Assembly (NCBI GenBank): GCA_036559465.1
Contig: DATBTC010000083.1
Span: 1 to 13,495 of the forward strand
Length of the DNA stretch: 13,495 nt
DNA from: JAHFPN01 sp036559465
GTDB lineage: Bacteria; Pseudomonadota; Alphaproteobacteria; Rhizobiales; Xanthobacteraceae
Direction of reading: 5' to 3'
Shown here: one piece after another, positions 7,282-13,495 of the stretch
How the letters are laid out: every line of letters starts with the position of its first letter
How positions within the stretch are numbered: the first letter of the stretch is position 1
Notes under the pieces: model-generated
Told to the model about the DNA's origin: nothing
Databases searched by the model: none
What the model saw: the letters and a program-made list of their open reading frames with translations, nothing else
Made by a program: the position numbers and the translations under genes

Positions 7282-8763
7282 TCACTCCACCACGGTCTTG
7301 ACCAGATCGCCGGGCTTGAGCGCCGCGCCGCGCTCGAGCCCGTTCAGCACCAGGAACCGCTCGAGTGCGCGATCCGGCACCACCATCTTGGCCGCGAGCT
7401 TTTCCATCGTGTCGCCGCGCGCGACCCGTACGACCTCGACGCGCAGCGGCCGCGCCTGGCGCGCCTCGTCGATCGGGACGCGGCGGAACGTGGTCGCCGC
7501 AGCATGAAAGCGCTTGTCGAGCTCGGGCGGTAGCTCGCGCGCGGCGAACACCAGGCGATAGACGTCGGTGCCGAAGCGGATCGCATAAAGACGGAAGGAC
7601 CATTGCGAACCCCGCGCGATCGCGGTCGCGGCCGGAAAGCCGTTGATGACGAGGGTCTCGACCGATGCCGCATCGACGCCGTCGATCCAGCCCGAGGCGA
7701 GATAGGTGCCGAGCGGCTGCAACGCCGAGACACGGGCGGCGTCGAGCCGCAATGCCTCGCGGCCGGATGACGTCGCACCCAAGACCGCCTGTGGCGTGTT
7801 TTCCATCGCGAAGCCCTCGGGCGCGGTGAAGGTGAAGCCCAGGTTCGGATGGAAGAAACGGCGCCCGCGCACGAAACCTTCCTTGGGGTCGTCGCCGTAA
7901 ACCATGCCAGCCATCGCTTCGACGAACACCGCGCGGTCACGCTCGACGTTGCCTTGCGCGGAATATTGCCGCGCGTTGGCGACAGCGATCGAAATGCGCT
8001 CGGGCGTCGACGGGTGGCTGGAGAGGAAATCCACTTGGTCCGCGCTCGCAGGCATGCTGCGGCCGAAGGCGGCGCCGCGCAGCGTGGAATAGCGGCCCAT
8101 GGTGTTGAGGAAGCGCGAGGCGCCGTAGGGATCGTAGCCGGCGCGCGCCGAAATGCCGACGCCGACCGCGTCGGCCTCCAATTCCTGGCCGCGCGAGAAG
8201 GTGGCGAGCGTCATCCGGCTGCGCGCCATCGCCAGCGCGCCGAGATCTGCATCGTTGAGCACGTCGGAGATGACGCGGCTCACGATCACCGCCTGGCGCA
8301 CCTGGTCCTCGCGGATCGCGGCATGGCGGGCAATCACATGCGACATCTCATGGGCGAGCACGGAGGCGAGCTCGGAGGTGTCGTTGGCCAGCATGACCAG
8401 GCCTCGCGTCAGGTAGAGCGTTCCGCCGGGCAACGCGAAGGCATTGATCGCCGGCGAATTGAGGAGAACGACGCGATATTTGAGTTCCGGCCGCTCGGAG
8501 GCGGCGACGAGCCGCTCCACGGTCTGGGCGATCAGGGCTTCCAGTGCCGGCGCCTGATAAATGCCGCCATAGGAAGAGACCAGCCGCTGATGCTCGCGCC
8601 GCTGATCGGCGGGCAGATCGGCGGCGATGTCGTCGCGGGTGGCCGGCGCTTCCGATAGCCCGATGCGCTCGGGATCGAGATTGGCGCAGCCGGTAGCGCC
8701 GAGCACCGCGGCAAGAGCCACGGTGAGCCACGTGCGGCGGAGGAATTCGGCGGGAGCACTCAT
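7282..8763 (-). CDS. M48 family metalloprotease with C-terminal LysM-like domain (BepA-like)
   Basis: Exported zinc protease of 493 residues, probably surveilling outer-membrane or envelope proteins as BepA/LoiP do (family inference). It has an N-terminal hydrophobic signal ending in GATGC (Cys26), a loose lipoprotein box; the zinc motif HEMSH (138-142); and a third ligand in ELEAD (194-198). The family's usual SSHPSTPERI block follows, and a LysM-like module ends the protein (about 438-493: GDTMEKLAAKM, then LNGL, ALKPGDLVK), suggesting peptidoglycan contact. The start at 8763 overlaps the stop of the upstream nuclease-like gene as ATGA and is preceded by GGGAGGG; the frame stays open much further upstream, but only as a shadow of that gene. 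The two genes are therefore one translationally coupled operon. Confidence 0.9.
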   Translation of the reverse strand: MSAPAEFLRRTWLTVALAAVLGATGCANLDPERIGLSEAPATRDDIAADLPADQRREHQRLVSSYGGIYQAPALEALIAQTVERLVAASERPELKYRVVLLNSPAINAFALPGGTLYLTRGLVMLANDTSELASVLAHEMSHVIARHAAIREDQVRQAVIVSRVISDVLNDADLGALAMARSRMTLATFSRGQELEADAVGVGISARAGYDPYGASRFLNTMGRYSTLRGAAFGRSMPASADQVDFLSSHPSTPERISIAVANARQYSAQGNVERDRAVFVEAMAGMVYGDDPKEGFVRGRRFFHPNLGFTFTAPEGFAMENTPQAVLGATSSGREALRLDAARVSALQPLGTYLASGWIDGVDAASVETLVINGFPAATAIARGSQWSFRLYAIRFGTDVYRLVFAARELPPELDKRFHAAATTFRRVPIDEARQARPLRVEVVRVARGDTMEKLAAKMVVPDRALERFLVLNGLERGAALKPGDLVKTVVE

Positions 8764-9608
8764 GAGCCCTCCCGCTCCAATATCTCTATTGCCGCGGGCA
8801 GGCGCGCCTCGATCGCGGGGCCACCGAAGGCATAGAGCACGCCGCGGACGCGTATGCGCTTGCCGCGCATGGCCTTGAGGTCGATGCCGGCGGCCTGGAA
8901 CGCGCTTTGCGCCGCGCGAGGCACCACGATGGTGAAGTCTTGCGAATAACGCCGGCCGAAATCGAGGAAGGTTCGCCCGCCCGACTCGCCCACGCGCAGC
9001 ACCGAACCTTCGACGATCGCGAAGCGGCCGCGCGCGGCGCTGAGCGCCTCGATCGCCTGGGCGTCTTGGACCGCGAAACGGGGTTCGGCCCAGAAGCCGA
9101 GCTTGGCCGCGCGGGCGCTGCGCTCGTGGGTTAGGAGTGAATCGAAGCAAGCGGGCTCGCCCGCCTCGGGCGCAATGCGCAACATTCCGGCGGCGACCAA
9201 CTCTGCTGCGATCCAGCGCGGTTCATCGGCGAGCGTGGCTTGCGCGACGATGCGGCCGTAGCGGTCCTTGGTGTCCGGCTTGCCATGGAGCGCAAGGCGC
9301 TTGCCCGCAACGAGCGTGTCCAAGGCCGCAGTGGCGCGTCTTACGGCTTCCGCATCGCCATCGAGATCATTGGCGGCGATCACCCCGGCGAGGCGCAGCT
9401 CGCGGCCGTCGGCGAGGCGGATGGTGGCGCCGTCGCGCGCGCCGGTCGCTTCGACCGTCGCGAACGGCTCACCGGCTTCCTTGCAGGCTGCGAGCGGGCT
9501 TTCGGCCAGGGCCGAGGCATGCGCGAGCACGAGTGCAAGCGCGGCCGCCCCGAGGAACGCCCACGCCACCCGCACGACCCCGATATTTTCGTCCCCGTGG
9601 CCTCGCAT
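8760..9608 (-). CDS. exported thermonuclease (SNase)-like protein, catalytic residues degenerate
   Basis: A 282-residue protein with a signal peptide (hydrophobic 14-34, cleavage near ALA-ES) and a staphylococcal nuclease-like OB-fold (about 48-170). Aligned by eye with SNase, Arg72 (SNase R35) and Arg119 in DRYGR (R87) remain, but the calcium and base residues are lost: DGDT is DGAT (Ala61 for D21), and the usual (I/V)DAPE is VIAAN (Ile77 for D40, Asn80 for E43). A nuclease reaction is therefore doubtful. A second beta-rich part follows (about 190-280: FAIVEGSVLRVGESGGRTFLDF, then GKRIRVRGVLYAFGG), reminiscent of another OB fold. First gene of the operon with the M48 protease, so it may be a binding partner or substrate adaptor. 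The ATG at 9608 has AGGG upstream; a GTG at 9575 would give a shorter signal peptide. Confidence 0.8.
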   Translation of the reverse strand: MRGHGDENIGVVRVAWAFLGAAALALVLAHASALAESPLAACKEAGEPFATVEATGARDGATIRLADGRELRLAGVIAANDLDGDAEAVRRATAALDTLVAGKRLALHGKPDTKDRYGRIVAQATLADEPRWIAAELVAAGMLRIAPEAGEPACFDSLLTHERSARAAKLGFWAEPRFAVQDAQAIEALSAARGRFAIVEGSVLRVGESGGRTFLDFGRRYSQDFTIVVPRAAQSAFQAAGIDLKAMRGKRIRVRGVLYAFGGPAIEARLPAAIEILEREGS

Positions 9609-9753
9609 CAGCTCGCCCTACCAAAGGCTTCAAGCAGGCGATTCTGGGGCATGGCGAGACTTGTGCAAGCCCTTCGATGCGCAGGCAGATTCGATCCTCT
9701 AGGCGGCGCTCAACCCCGCCGCCGAGAAAGTTCTTGATTACTCGCACGGCGGC

Positions 9754-9781
9754 TTCACCCGCCGATGCGTCCTGATACTGT
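9754..9781 (+). promoter_or_regulatory. possible promoter for purC
   Basis: TTCACC (9754-9759), a 16-nt spacer and TACTGT (9776-9781) with an upstream TG, resembling an extended -10. The start site would be near 9788, a 26-nt leader. The -35 matches only 4/6, so this is tentative. Confidence 0.3.
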
Positions 9782-9813
9782 GAAATTTCGCCGACTCGCC
9801 CGAGTGGACCACA

Positions 9814-10770
9814 ATGAATACGCAGGTTCTCAGACACACCGCCATTCCCGAACTTGGGGAGCGTTTCGAGGGCAAGGTTCGTGACGTCTACCGGCAGGCA
9901 GACCGCCTGTTTTTGATCACCACCGACCGTCACTCATCGTTTGATCGCGTGATTGCGCACATTCCGCGTAAAGGTGAAGTGCTGAACCAGCTCAGCGCGT
10001 ATTGGTTCAAGCAAACCGCCGATATCGTCGCCAATCACGTCATTTCGCTGCCGGATCCCAATGTCACCATCGCGAAGCGCTGTCGGCCGCTTCCATTGGA
10101 AGTGGTGATGCGCGGCTACCTCACCGGCGTCACGTCGACGTCGCTTTGGACTCACTATGGACGCGGGCTGCGGGATTTCGGGTCGTTCATCCTGCCCGAT
10201 GGAATGAAGAAAAACCAAAGGCTCCCGCAGCCGGTCTTCACGCCCTCCACCAAGGAACAGGAGCACGACCGCACGATCACTCCAGCGGAAGCGGTCAAGC
10301 TCGGCCTCGCTTCGCGAGAACTCATCGAACACGTGGAGGAGGTCGCCCGGAAGCTGTTCAAGCGTGGCCAGGAGATCGCTGCGGCTCACGGCTTCATCCT
10401 GGTGGACACGAAATACGAGCTCGGTTTTGACGACAACGGCGCGTTGACGCTGATCGACGAGGTGCACACGCCGGACTCCTCGCGTTACTGGATCGAGGCC
10501 ACGTACGAACAGCGTTTGGCTCAGGGATTAGAGCCGGAATCTTTCGACAAGGAATTCCTTCGGATCTGGTTCATCGAGCACTGCGACCCGTACGCGGACA
10601 AAGTATTGCCCAAGGCTCCCCCGGAGATGGTTCAAGAACTCAGCAACCGATATGCCTCCATTTTCCACCAGCTCACTGGCGAGAGCCTGTCGCCATTGCT
10701 GCCGAACGAAGCGATCGAAACGAGAATTCGGCGAAACTTCGGGCTCGCGCGGCAGCGCACTTCGGCCTGA
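9814..10770 (+). CDS. purC: phosphoribosylaminoimidazole-succinocarboxamide (SAICAR) synthase, long form
   Basis: Purine biosynthesis enzyme joining CAIR and L-aspartate with ATP hydrolysis, in the cytoplasm. Clear motifs: GKVRDVY (20-26), the first signature LPLEVVMRGYLTG (93-105), and the second signature LIDEVHTPDSSRYW (213-226). At 318 residues it belongs to the long PurC group with the SLWTHYGRG insertion, unlike the roughly 250-residue PurC usual in alphaproteobacteria, so it may be a second or transferred copy. Base composition by eye is more AT-rich than the genes on either side. No strong ribosome binding site (GAGTGG 9 nt before the ATG), no purine gene beside it, and no terminator visible after the stop. 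Catalytic motifs look intact. Confidence 0.93.
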   Translation: MNTQVLRHTAIPELGERFEGKVRDVYRQADRLFLITTDRHSSFDRVIAHIPRKGEVLNQLSAYWFKQTADIVANHVISLPDPNVTIAKRCRPLPLEVVMRGYLTGVTSTSLWTHYGRGLRDFGSFILPDGMKKNQRLPQPVFTPSTKEQEHDRTITPAEAVKLGLASRELIEHVEEVARKLFKRGQEIAAAHGFILVDTKYELGFDDNGALTLIDEVHTPDSSRYWIEATYEQRLAQGLEPESFDKEFLRIWFIEHCDPYADKVLPKAPPEMVQELSNRYASIFHQLTGESLSPLLPNEAIETRIRRNFGLARQRTSA

Positions 10771-10837
10771 ATTCACGCGTGGCCGCAACGAACAAGATGG
10801 TTTCAAGAGTTCTCAAGAAGCCCTATTTTGTGCCGGG

Positions 10838-10875
10838 GGTCCCGTAGCTCAGCGGATAGAGCAGCGGTTTCCTAA
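10838..10875 (+). pseudogene. 5' half of tRNA-Arg(CCU), broken in the anticodon loop
   Basis: The acceptor 5' strand GGTCCCG (10838-10844), T8-A9, a perfect D stem GCTC/GAGC (10847-10850, 10859-10862) with loop AGCGGATA, anticodon-stem 5' strand GCGGT (10864-10868) and loop TTCCTAA (10869-10875) with anticodon CCT are all normal. The next bases (CCTTTCC) do not pair with GCGGT, where ACCGC is needed. No T-arm (TTCGA) or matching acceptor 3' strand (CGGGACC) occurs in the following several hundred bases. The tRNA cannot fold as it stands: a truncated copy, or possibly an exon with a distant partner. Confidence 0.8.
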
Positions 10876-11406
10876 CCTTTCCCCTTCTTGCCGGAAACGC
10901 GCGGAGGCTCGGTACTAAAGGCCGGCTAGGAGGATTCTACGTCCGCTTAGTGCCACAACCAGACATCCCGACCAATTCATTTCCTGATCGGCAGTACTAT
11001 CGAACCAGCACTAAGATCACGCTACAGCTCCTCGCTCGCGCTGACGCGGTGGCCGACTACACTATCGAATAGTTGGATTGCGGGCTTGGTAGATCGTGGG
11101 GGACAGAACGCCATAAGCATGACGGATGCCGCCCCTTTGCTTCGACATACCTCAGAGTAATGCTAGCGCTCACGCTGATCATTAGTCGTCTGGAGAATGT
11201 CGGATGAGGAGTTCCAGGCCGATCACGGCGGCAAGCAGGAGATAGCCTGGCCAGCGGTTCCACCGATCCGAACACGTGGCGCGCCCAATCACGATTCACA
11301 AGCGGTGATTGCGGATTGGGCGGTGTGATGCTGCAAGATTAGCCGCCGTCACTTGAGCATTGACGCGCTCTCATTCAACGCTTCAAAGGCGCGCGATCGA
11401 ACCAGT
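10876..11406 (+). other. about 530 bp without a convincing gene, downstream of the tRNA half
   Basis: Mixed-composition sequence, AT-richer than the surroundings. It contains an 8-bp inverted repeat CTTAGTGC (10946-10953) and GCACTAAG (11008-11015) and a stop-free plus-strand stretch of about 70 codons (10860-11069) with no good start. On the minus strand are two tiny frames: 11062-11148 (MSKQRGGIRHAYGV...) and 11182-11292 from a GTG, encoding one membrane-like segment (PGYLLLAAVIGLELLI). None has a ribosome binding site. I recognise no transposase or integrase. It reads like a recombination scar or decayed genes; its right end serves as the upstream region of the TRAP operon. Confidence 0.45.
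11282..11322 (+). promoter_or_regulatory. nested inverted repeat, candidate enhancer site of the sigma54 promoter
   Basis: CGCCCAATC (11282-11290) and GATTGGGCG (11314-11322) are perfect 9-bp arms. Overlapping them, CAATCAC (11286-11292) and GTGATTG (11305-11311) form a second perfect 7-bp pair. The centre lies about 105-110 bp upstream of the -24 element, the usual place for an activator of the NtrC/DctD class. Function is inferred from symmetry and position. Confidence 0.45.
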
Positions 11407-11423
11407 TTGGCACTTTGCTTGCA
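11407..11423 (+). promoter_or_regulatory. sigma54 (RpoN) -24/-12 promoter of the TRAP operon
   Basis: TTGGCACTTTGCTTGCA matches the RpoN consensus TGGCAC-N5-TTGC(A/T), with GG at 11409-11410 and GC at 11421-11422 exactly 10 nt apart. Transcription should start near 11434, giving a leader of about 83 nt before the dctP ATG. Such promoters need an AAA+ activator, which is not encoded in the window. Confidence 0.8.
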
Positions 11424-11516
11424 TTCGCTCGCGTATGTGGTCTCATGCCGAAACGGATGAAATGGGGCCAATCCAGTGTTCCACAAGATGAAATTCGCGA
11501 TCCAGGAGGAGTGATC

Positions 11517-12602
11517 ATGAGACGTCGGGAATTCACCCAACTGGCCCTGGCCGGTACGGCCGCCACCATCGCCGCGCCGGCCGTGGTCAGGGCACAAACC
11601 ACGTTCAATTGGAAGATGACGAGCTTCTACGGGCCGAACGCCGCGTTCTATTCGGTCGGCCCCGGCAGCGCCAAGGATCTCGTCAAACGCATCGAGGAAA
11701 TGTCAGGCGGGCGCATCAAGATCCAATTCTATGGCGCTGGCGAGCTCATTCCCGCCGCCGAGGGCTTCGATGCCGTGTCGTCCGGAACGGTCGAGATGAA
11801 TTTCGCGAACTCGTACTTCTGGACCGGCAAAAGTTTCGCCGCCCAGTATTTCACCGCCGTTCCCTTCGGTCTGAACTTCCAGGGCTATAACGGCTGGTAC
11901 TATGATGGCGGCGGCGCGGGGCTCTGGCGCGAGGTCTATGACCGCTTTAATCTCGTGCCGTTCCTGTGCGGCAATACCGGCGTGCAAATGACCGGCTGGT
12001 TCCGCAAGGAGATCAAGACCGTCGACGACCTCAAAGGCATCAAGATGCGCATCCCCGGCTTGGCGGGACGCGTCTATAAGGAACTCGGGGTCGACGCGCG
12101 CTTGATCGCGCCGGGTGAAATCTTCCCCAATCTCGAACGCGGCGTGATCGATGCTGCCGAGTTCGTCGGCCCCTTCCTCGACCGGCAGCTCGGCCTGCAC
12201 AAGGTCGCCAAGTACTACTACACCACCGGCTGGCACGAGATGGCGACCGCGAGCGAGCTCACCATCAACAAGGCGAAGTGGGCGAGCCTGCCGGCCGACC
12301 TCAAGGCGATCGTCGAGAACGCCTGCGCCGCCTGCAACGTGATCAGCGAGGCGTGGTGCCAGAAGAACAACGCCGAGGCGATGGAAGACCTGGTCAAGAA
12401 TCACGGCGTCATCGCCCAGCCATTGCCCGACCCGGTGGTGAAGGCGCTGCGAGTGGCGACCGACAAGATCCTCGCCGAGGCGGTGGCGAAGGATCCCGTC
12501 ACCAAGAAGGTCCACGACTCCTACATGGCCTACAAGGCCAAGTACGACGCTTGGGCGGATTTGAGCGAATTGGTCTACCACACCAAGATCCGCAAGGCGT
12601 GA
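11517..12602 (+). CDS. dctP: TRAP transporter substrate-binding protein, TakP/DctP type
   Basis: Periplasmic receptor that delivers an organic acid to a sodium-driven TRAP permease. The 361-residue product starts with a twin-arginine-like signal (MRRREFTQLALAG, cleavage probably after VVRA at residue 26). The sequence resembles what I remember of Rhodobacter TakP (2-oxo acid binding): GAGELIPAAEGFDAVSSGTVE (73-93), GNTGVQMTGWFRKEI (152-166), and KMRIPGLAGRVYKELGV (176-192), whose Arg178 corresponds to the family's carboxylate-binding arginine. EFVGPF replaces TakP's EWVGPY near the ligand/metal site, so the substrate may differ. Start secured by AGGAGG at 11504-11509, 7 nt before the ATG; an in-frame ATG at 11415 falls inside the sigma54 promoter and cannot be the start. 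First gene of the dctPQM operon. Confidence 0.95.
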   Translation: MRRREFTQLALAGTAATIAAPAVVRAQTTFNWKMTSFYGPNAAFYSVGPGSAKDLVKRIEEMSGGRIKIQFYGAGELIPAAEGFDAVSSGTVEMNFANSYFWTGKSFAAQYFTAVPFGLNFQGYNGWYYDGGGAGLWREVYDRFNLVPFLCGNTGVQMTGWFRKEIKTVDDLKGIKMRIPGLAGRVYKELGVDARLIAPGEIFPNLERGVIDAAEFVGPFLDRQLGLHKVAKYYYTTGWHEMATASELTINKAKWASLPADLKAIVENACAACNVISEAWCQKNNAEAMEDLVKNHGVIAQPLPDPVVKALRVATDKILAEAVAKDPVTKKVHDSYMAYKAKYDAWADLSELVYHTKIRKA

Positions 12603-12606
12603 CGGT

Positions 12607-13110
12607 GTGAATAAGGCCGAGAAGCTGGCCGACGGGATCGACGTCTTCATCGATCTCGTCGGCCGGGCCACTTCCTGGATTGCACTCGTGCTCGCGCTCG
12701 TGATGGGCGCGAACGTGTTCCTGCGCTACGGCTTCTCCATAGGGTTCATCTGGTCGCAGGAACTCGAATGGCACCTGATGGTGCCCATCTGCCTGTTCGG
12801 GATGTCCTACGCGCTTCGCCACGGCGAGCACGTGCGCGTGGATATTTTGTTTGCCTCGTTCAGGCCGCGCACCAAGCTCGCCATCGACGTTTTGTCGGCG
12901 GTACTCGCCATGGCGTTTTCCGCGATCGTGATCTGGCTGTCGATCGCCTATGTCGGCCAGTCGTGGGCGATCGGCGAAGGCACGGCCAATCCCGGCGGGA
13001 TCGAATACCGCTACGTGATCAAAGCGTTGATTCCGATCGGCTTCGCATTGCTGTTCCTGCAATCTTTGGCGCAGGCCATCCAATGCACGACCGCTTTCCG
13101 GAGAGCCTGA
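12607..13110 (+). CDS. dctQ: TRAP transporter small permease subunit DctQ
   Basis: Inner-membrane 4-helix partner of DctM, 167 residues. Predicted membrane segments by eye: about 21-39, 54-70, 92-114 and 136-156. The DctQ hallmark is present: FIWSQELEWHLMVPICLFGMSYALRHGEHVRVDI (47-80, in two parts: WSQELEWHL and ALRHGEHVRVDI). It begins at a GTG 4 nt after the dctP stop, and its TGA shares one base with the dctM ATG (TGATG), so the three genes are transcribed and translated together. Confidence 0.95.
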   Translation: MNKAEKLADGIDVFIDLVGRATSWIALVLALVMGANVFLRYGFSIGFIWSQELEWHLMVPICLFGMSYALRHGEHVRVDILFASFRPRTKLAIDVLSAVLAMAFSAIVIWLSIAYVGQSWAIGEGTANPGGIEYRYVIKALIPIGFALLFLQSLAQAIQCTTAFRRA

Positions 13111-13495
13111 TGCCGTTCACCGAGGTTCTCGCCATCTTGATGCTGATCTCGTTCTTCGCCCTCCTGATGGCGGGCGTGCCGGTCGGCCTGACGCTCGCGA
13201 CTGCGGGTTTCGTGTTCGGCTTCATCGGTTTCGGACCGCTGCTATTCAGTCTTCTTCCGCTCCGCATTTTCGGCGTGGTGACGAATTCCACGCTACTCGC
13301 GATCCCCCTGTTCGTGTTCATGGGCGTGATGCTGGAGAAATCGAGACTCGCCGAAGAGTTGATGGATGTGATCGGCCACGCTGCGGGCTCGTTGCGCGGC
13401 GGGCTCGGCATCGGCATCATCACGGTCGGCGTGCTGATGGGGGCAACCACCGGTATCGTCGGGGCGACCGTGGTGACGCTTGGCTTGCTGACGCT
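13110..13495 (+). CDS. dctM: TRAP transporter large permease subunit DctM, 5' part (cut by window end)
   Basis: The large, substrate-translocating membrane subunit of the TRAP system, normally about 430 residues with 12 or so helices. Only the first 128 codons are in the window and the frame is open to the end. It begins MPFTEVLAILMLISFFALL and contains the family blocks MAGVPVGLTLATAG, LAIPLFVFMGVMLEKSRLAEELMD and GGLGIGIITVGVLMGATTGIVGAT (given in parts), the typical DctM N-terminal half. The ATG overlaps the dctQ stop by one base. Confidence 0.95.
   Translation, partial: MPFTEVLAILMLISFFALLMAGVPVGLTLATAGFVFGFIGFGPLLFSLLPLRIFGVVTNSTLLAIPLFVFMGVMLEKSRLAEELMDVIGHAAGSLRGGLGIGIITVGVLMGATTGIVGATVVTLGLLT

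Noticed and set aside
8764..9150. Longer M48 protein extending upstream in frame to 9150
   Set aside because: That part is antisense-frame-free shadow of the overlapping nuclease-like gene; ATG 8763 has a GGGAGGG site, gives a signal peptide, and overlaps the upstream stop as ATGA.
9702..9723. GGCGGC/GCCGCC inverted repeat between the nuclease-like gene and purC
   Set aside because: No T-tract on either strand and it lies between divergent starts, so it is not a terminator; short GC-only arms are common here.
10860..11069. Stop-free plus-strand stretch (…GGFYVRLVPQPDIPTNSFP…) after the tRNA half
   Set aside because: About 70 codons with no ATG or ribosome binding site and no recognised homology; possible by chance. 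Mentioned only within the gene-free stretch.
10863..11130. Group I intron inside tRNA-Arg(CCU)
   Set aside because: The break is in the right tRNA and loop, but no P/Q/R/S core motifs (such as the GACUA-type element) and no 3' exon were found. Kept only as an alternative to be tested.

Overview
The window looks like a piece of a high-GC alphaproteobacterial chromosome, most likely Hyphomicrobiales (Bradyrhizobium/Xanthobacteraceae type). The reasons are the run DUF3108 protein / SUV3-like helicase / S4 protein / FdxA / CarD next to a divergent rpmB, an arrangement I recall from that order, and a CarD that closely resembles remembered Bradyrhizobium CarD. Nothing was searched; all identifications come from motifs and family knowledge.

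Layout. 1-290: 5' end of rpmB (L28) on the minus strand with a good sigma70 promoter, divergent from a secreted DUF3108 protein (291-1124). 1293-1350: a GTTC-N7-GTTC element matching the alphaproteobacterial LexA box, then two adjacent palindromes. 1395-5255: a co-directional group of a large SUV3-type helicase with an Arg-rich tail, an S4 RNA-binding protein starting directly after the helicase stop, and the 7Fe ferredoxin FdxA. 5331-6249: carD as its own unit, with an extended -10 promoter, a roughly 165-nt leader carrying a 9-bp inverted repeat, and a strong intrinsic terminator. 6377-7267: a lone THI5/SsuA-like binding protein without a signal peptide. 7282-9608 (minus): a two-gene operon of an exported, apparently inactivated nuclease-fold protein and an M48 metalloprotease with a LysM-like C-terminus, joined by an ATGA overlap.

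9.75-11.4 kb is the most irregular part: a long-form PurC of visibly different base composition, the 5' half of a tRNA-Arg(CCU) that stops in the anticodon loop, and about 530 bp without a convincing gene. From 11407 to the window end there is a near-perfect sigma54 (RpoN) promoter, preceded by an inverted repeat at enhancer distance. It drives a TRAP transporter operon: a TakP-like binding protein, a DctQ small permease, and a DctM large permease cut by the window end.

I see no new defence or mobile system. The most useful observations are the sigma54 promoter with its candidate enhancer site, the tRNA-Arg broken at the anticodon loop, the possible SOS control of the helicase, the structured carD leader, and the degenerate nuclease paired with the M48 protease.
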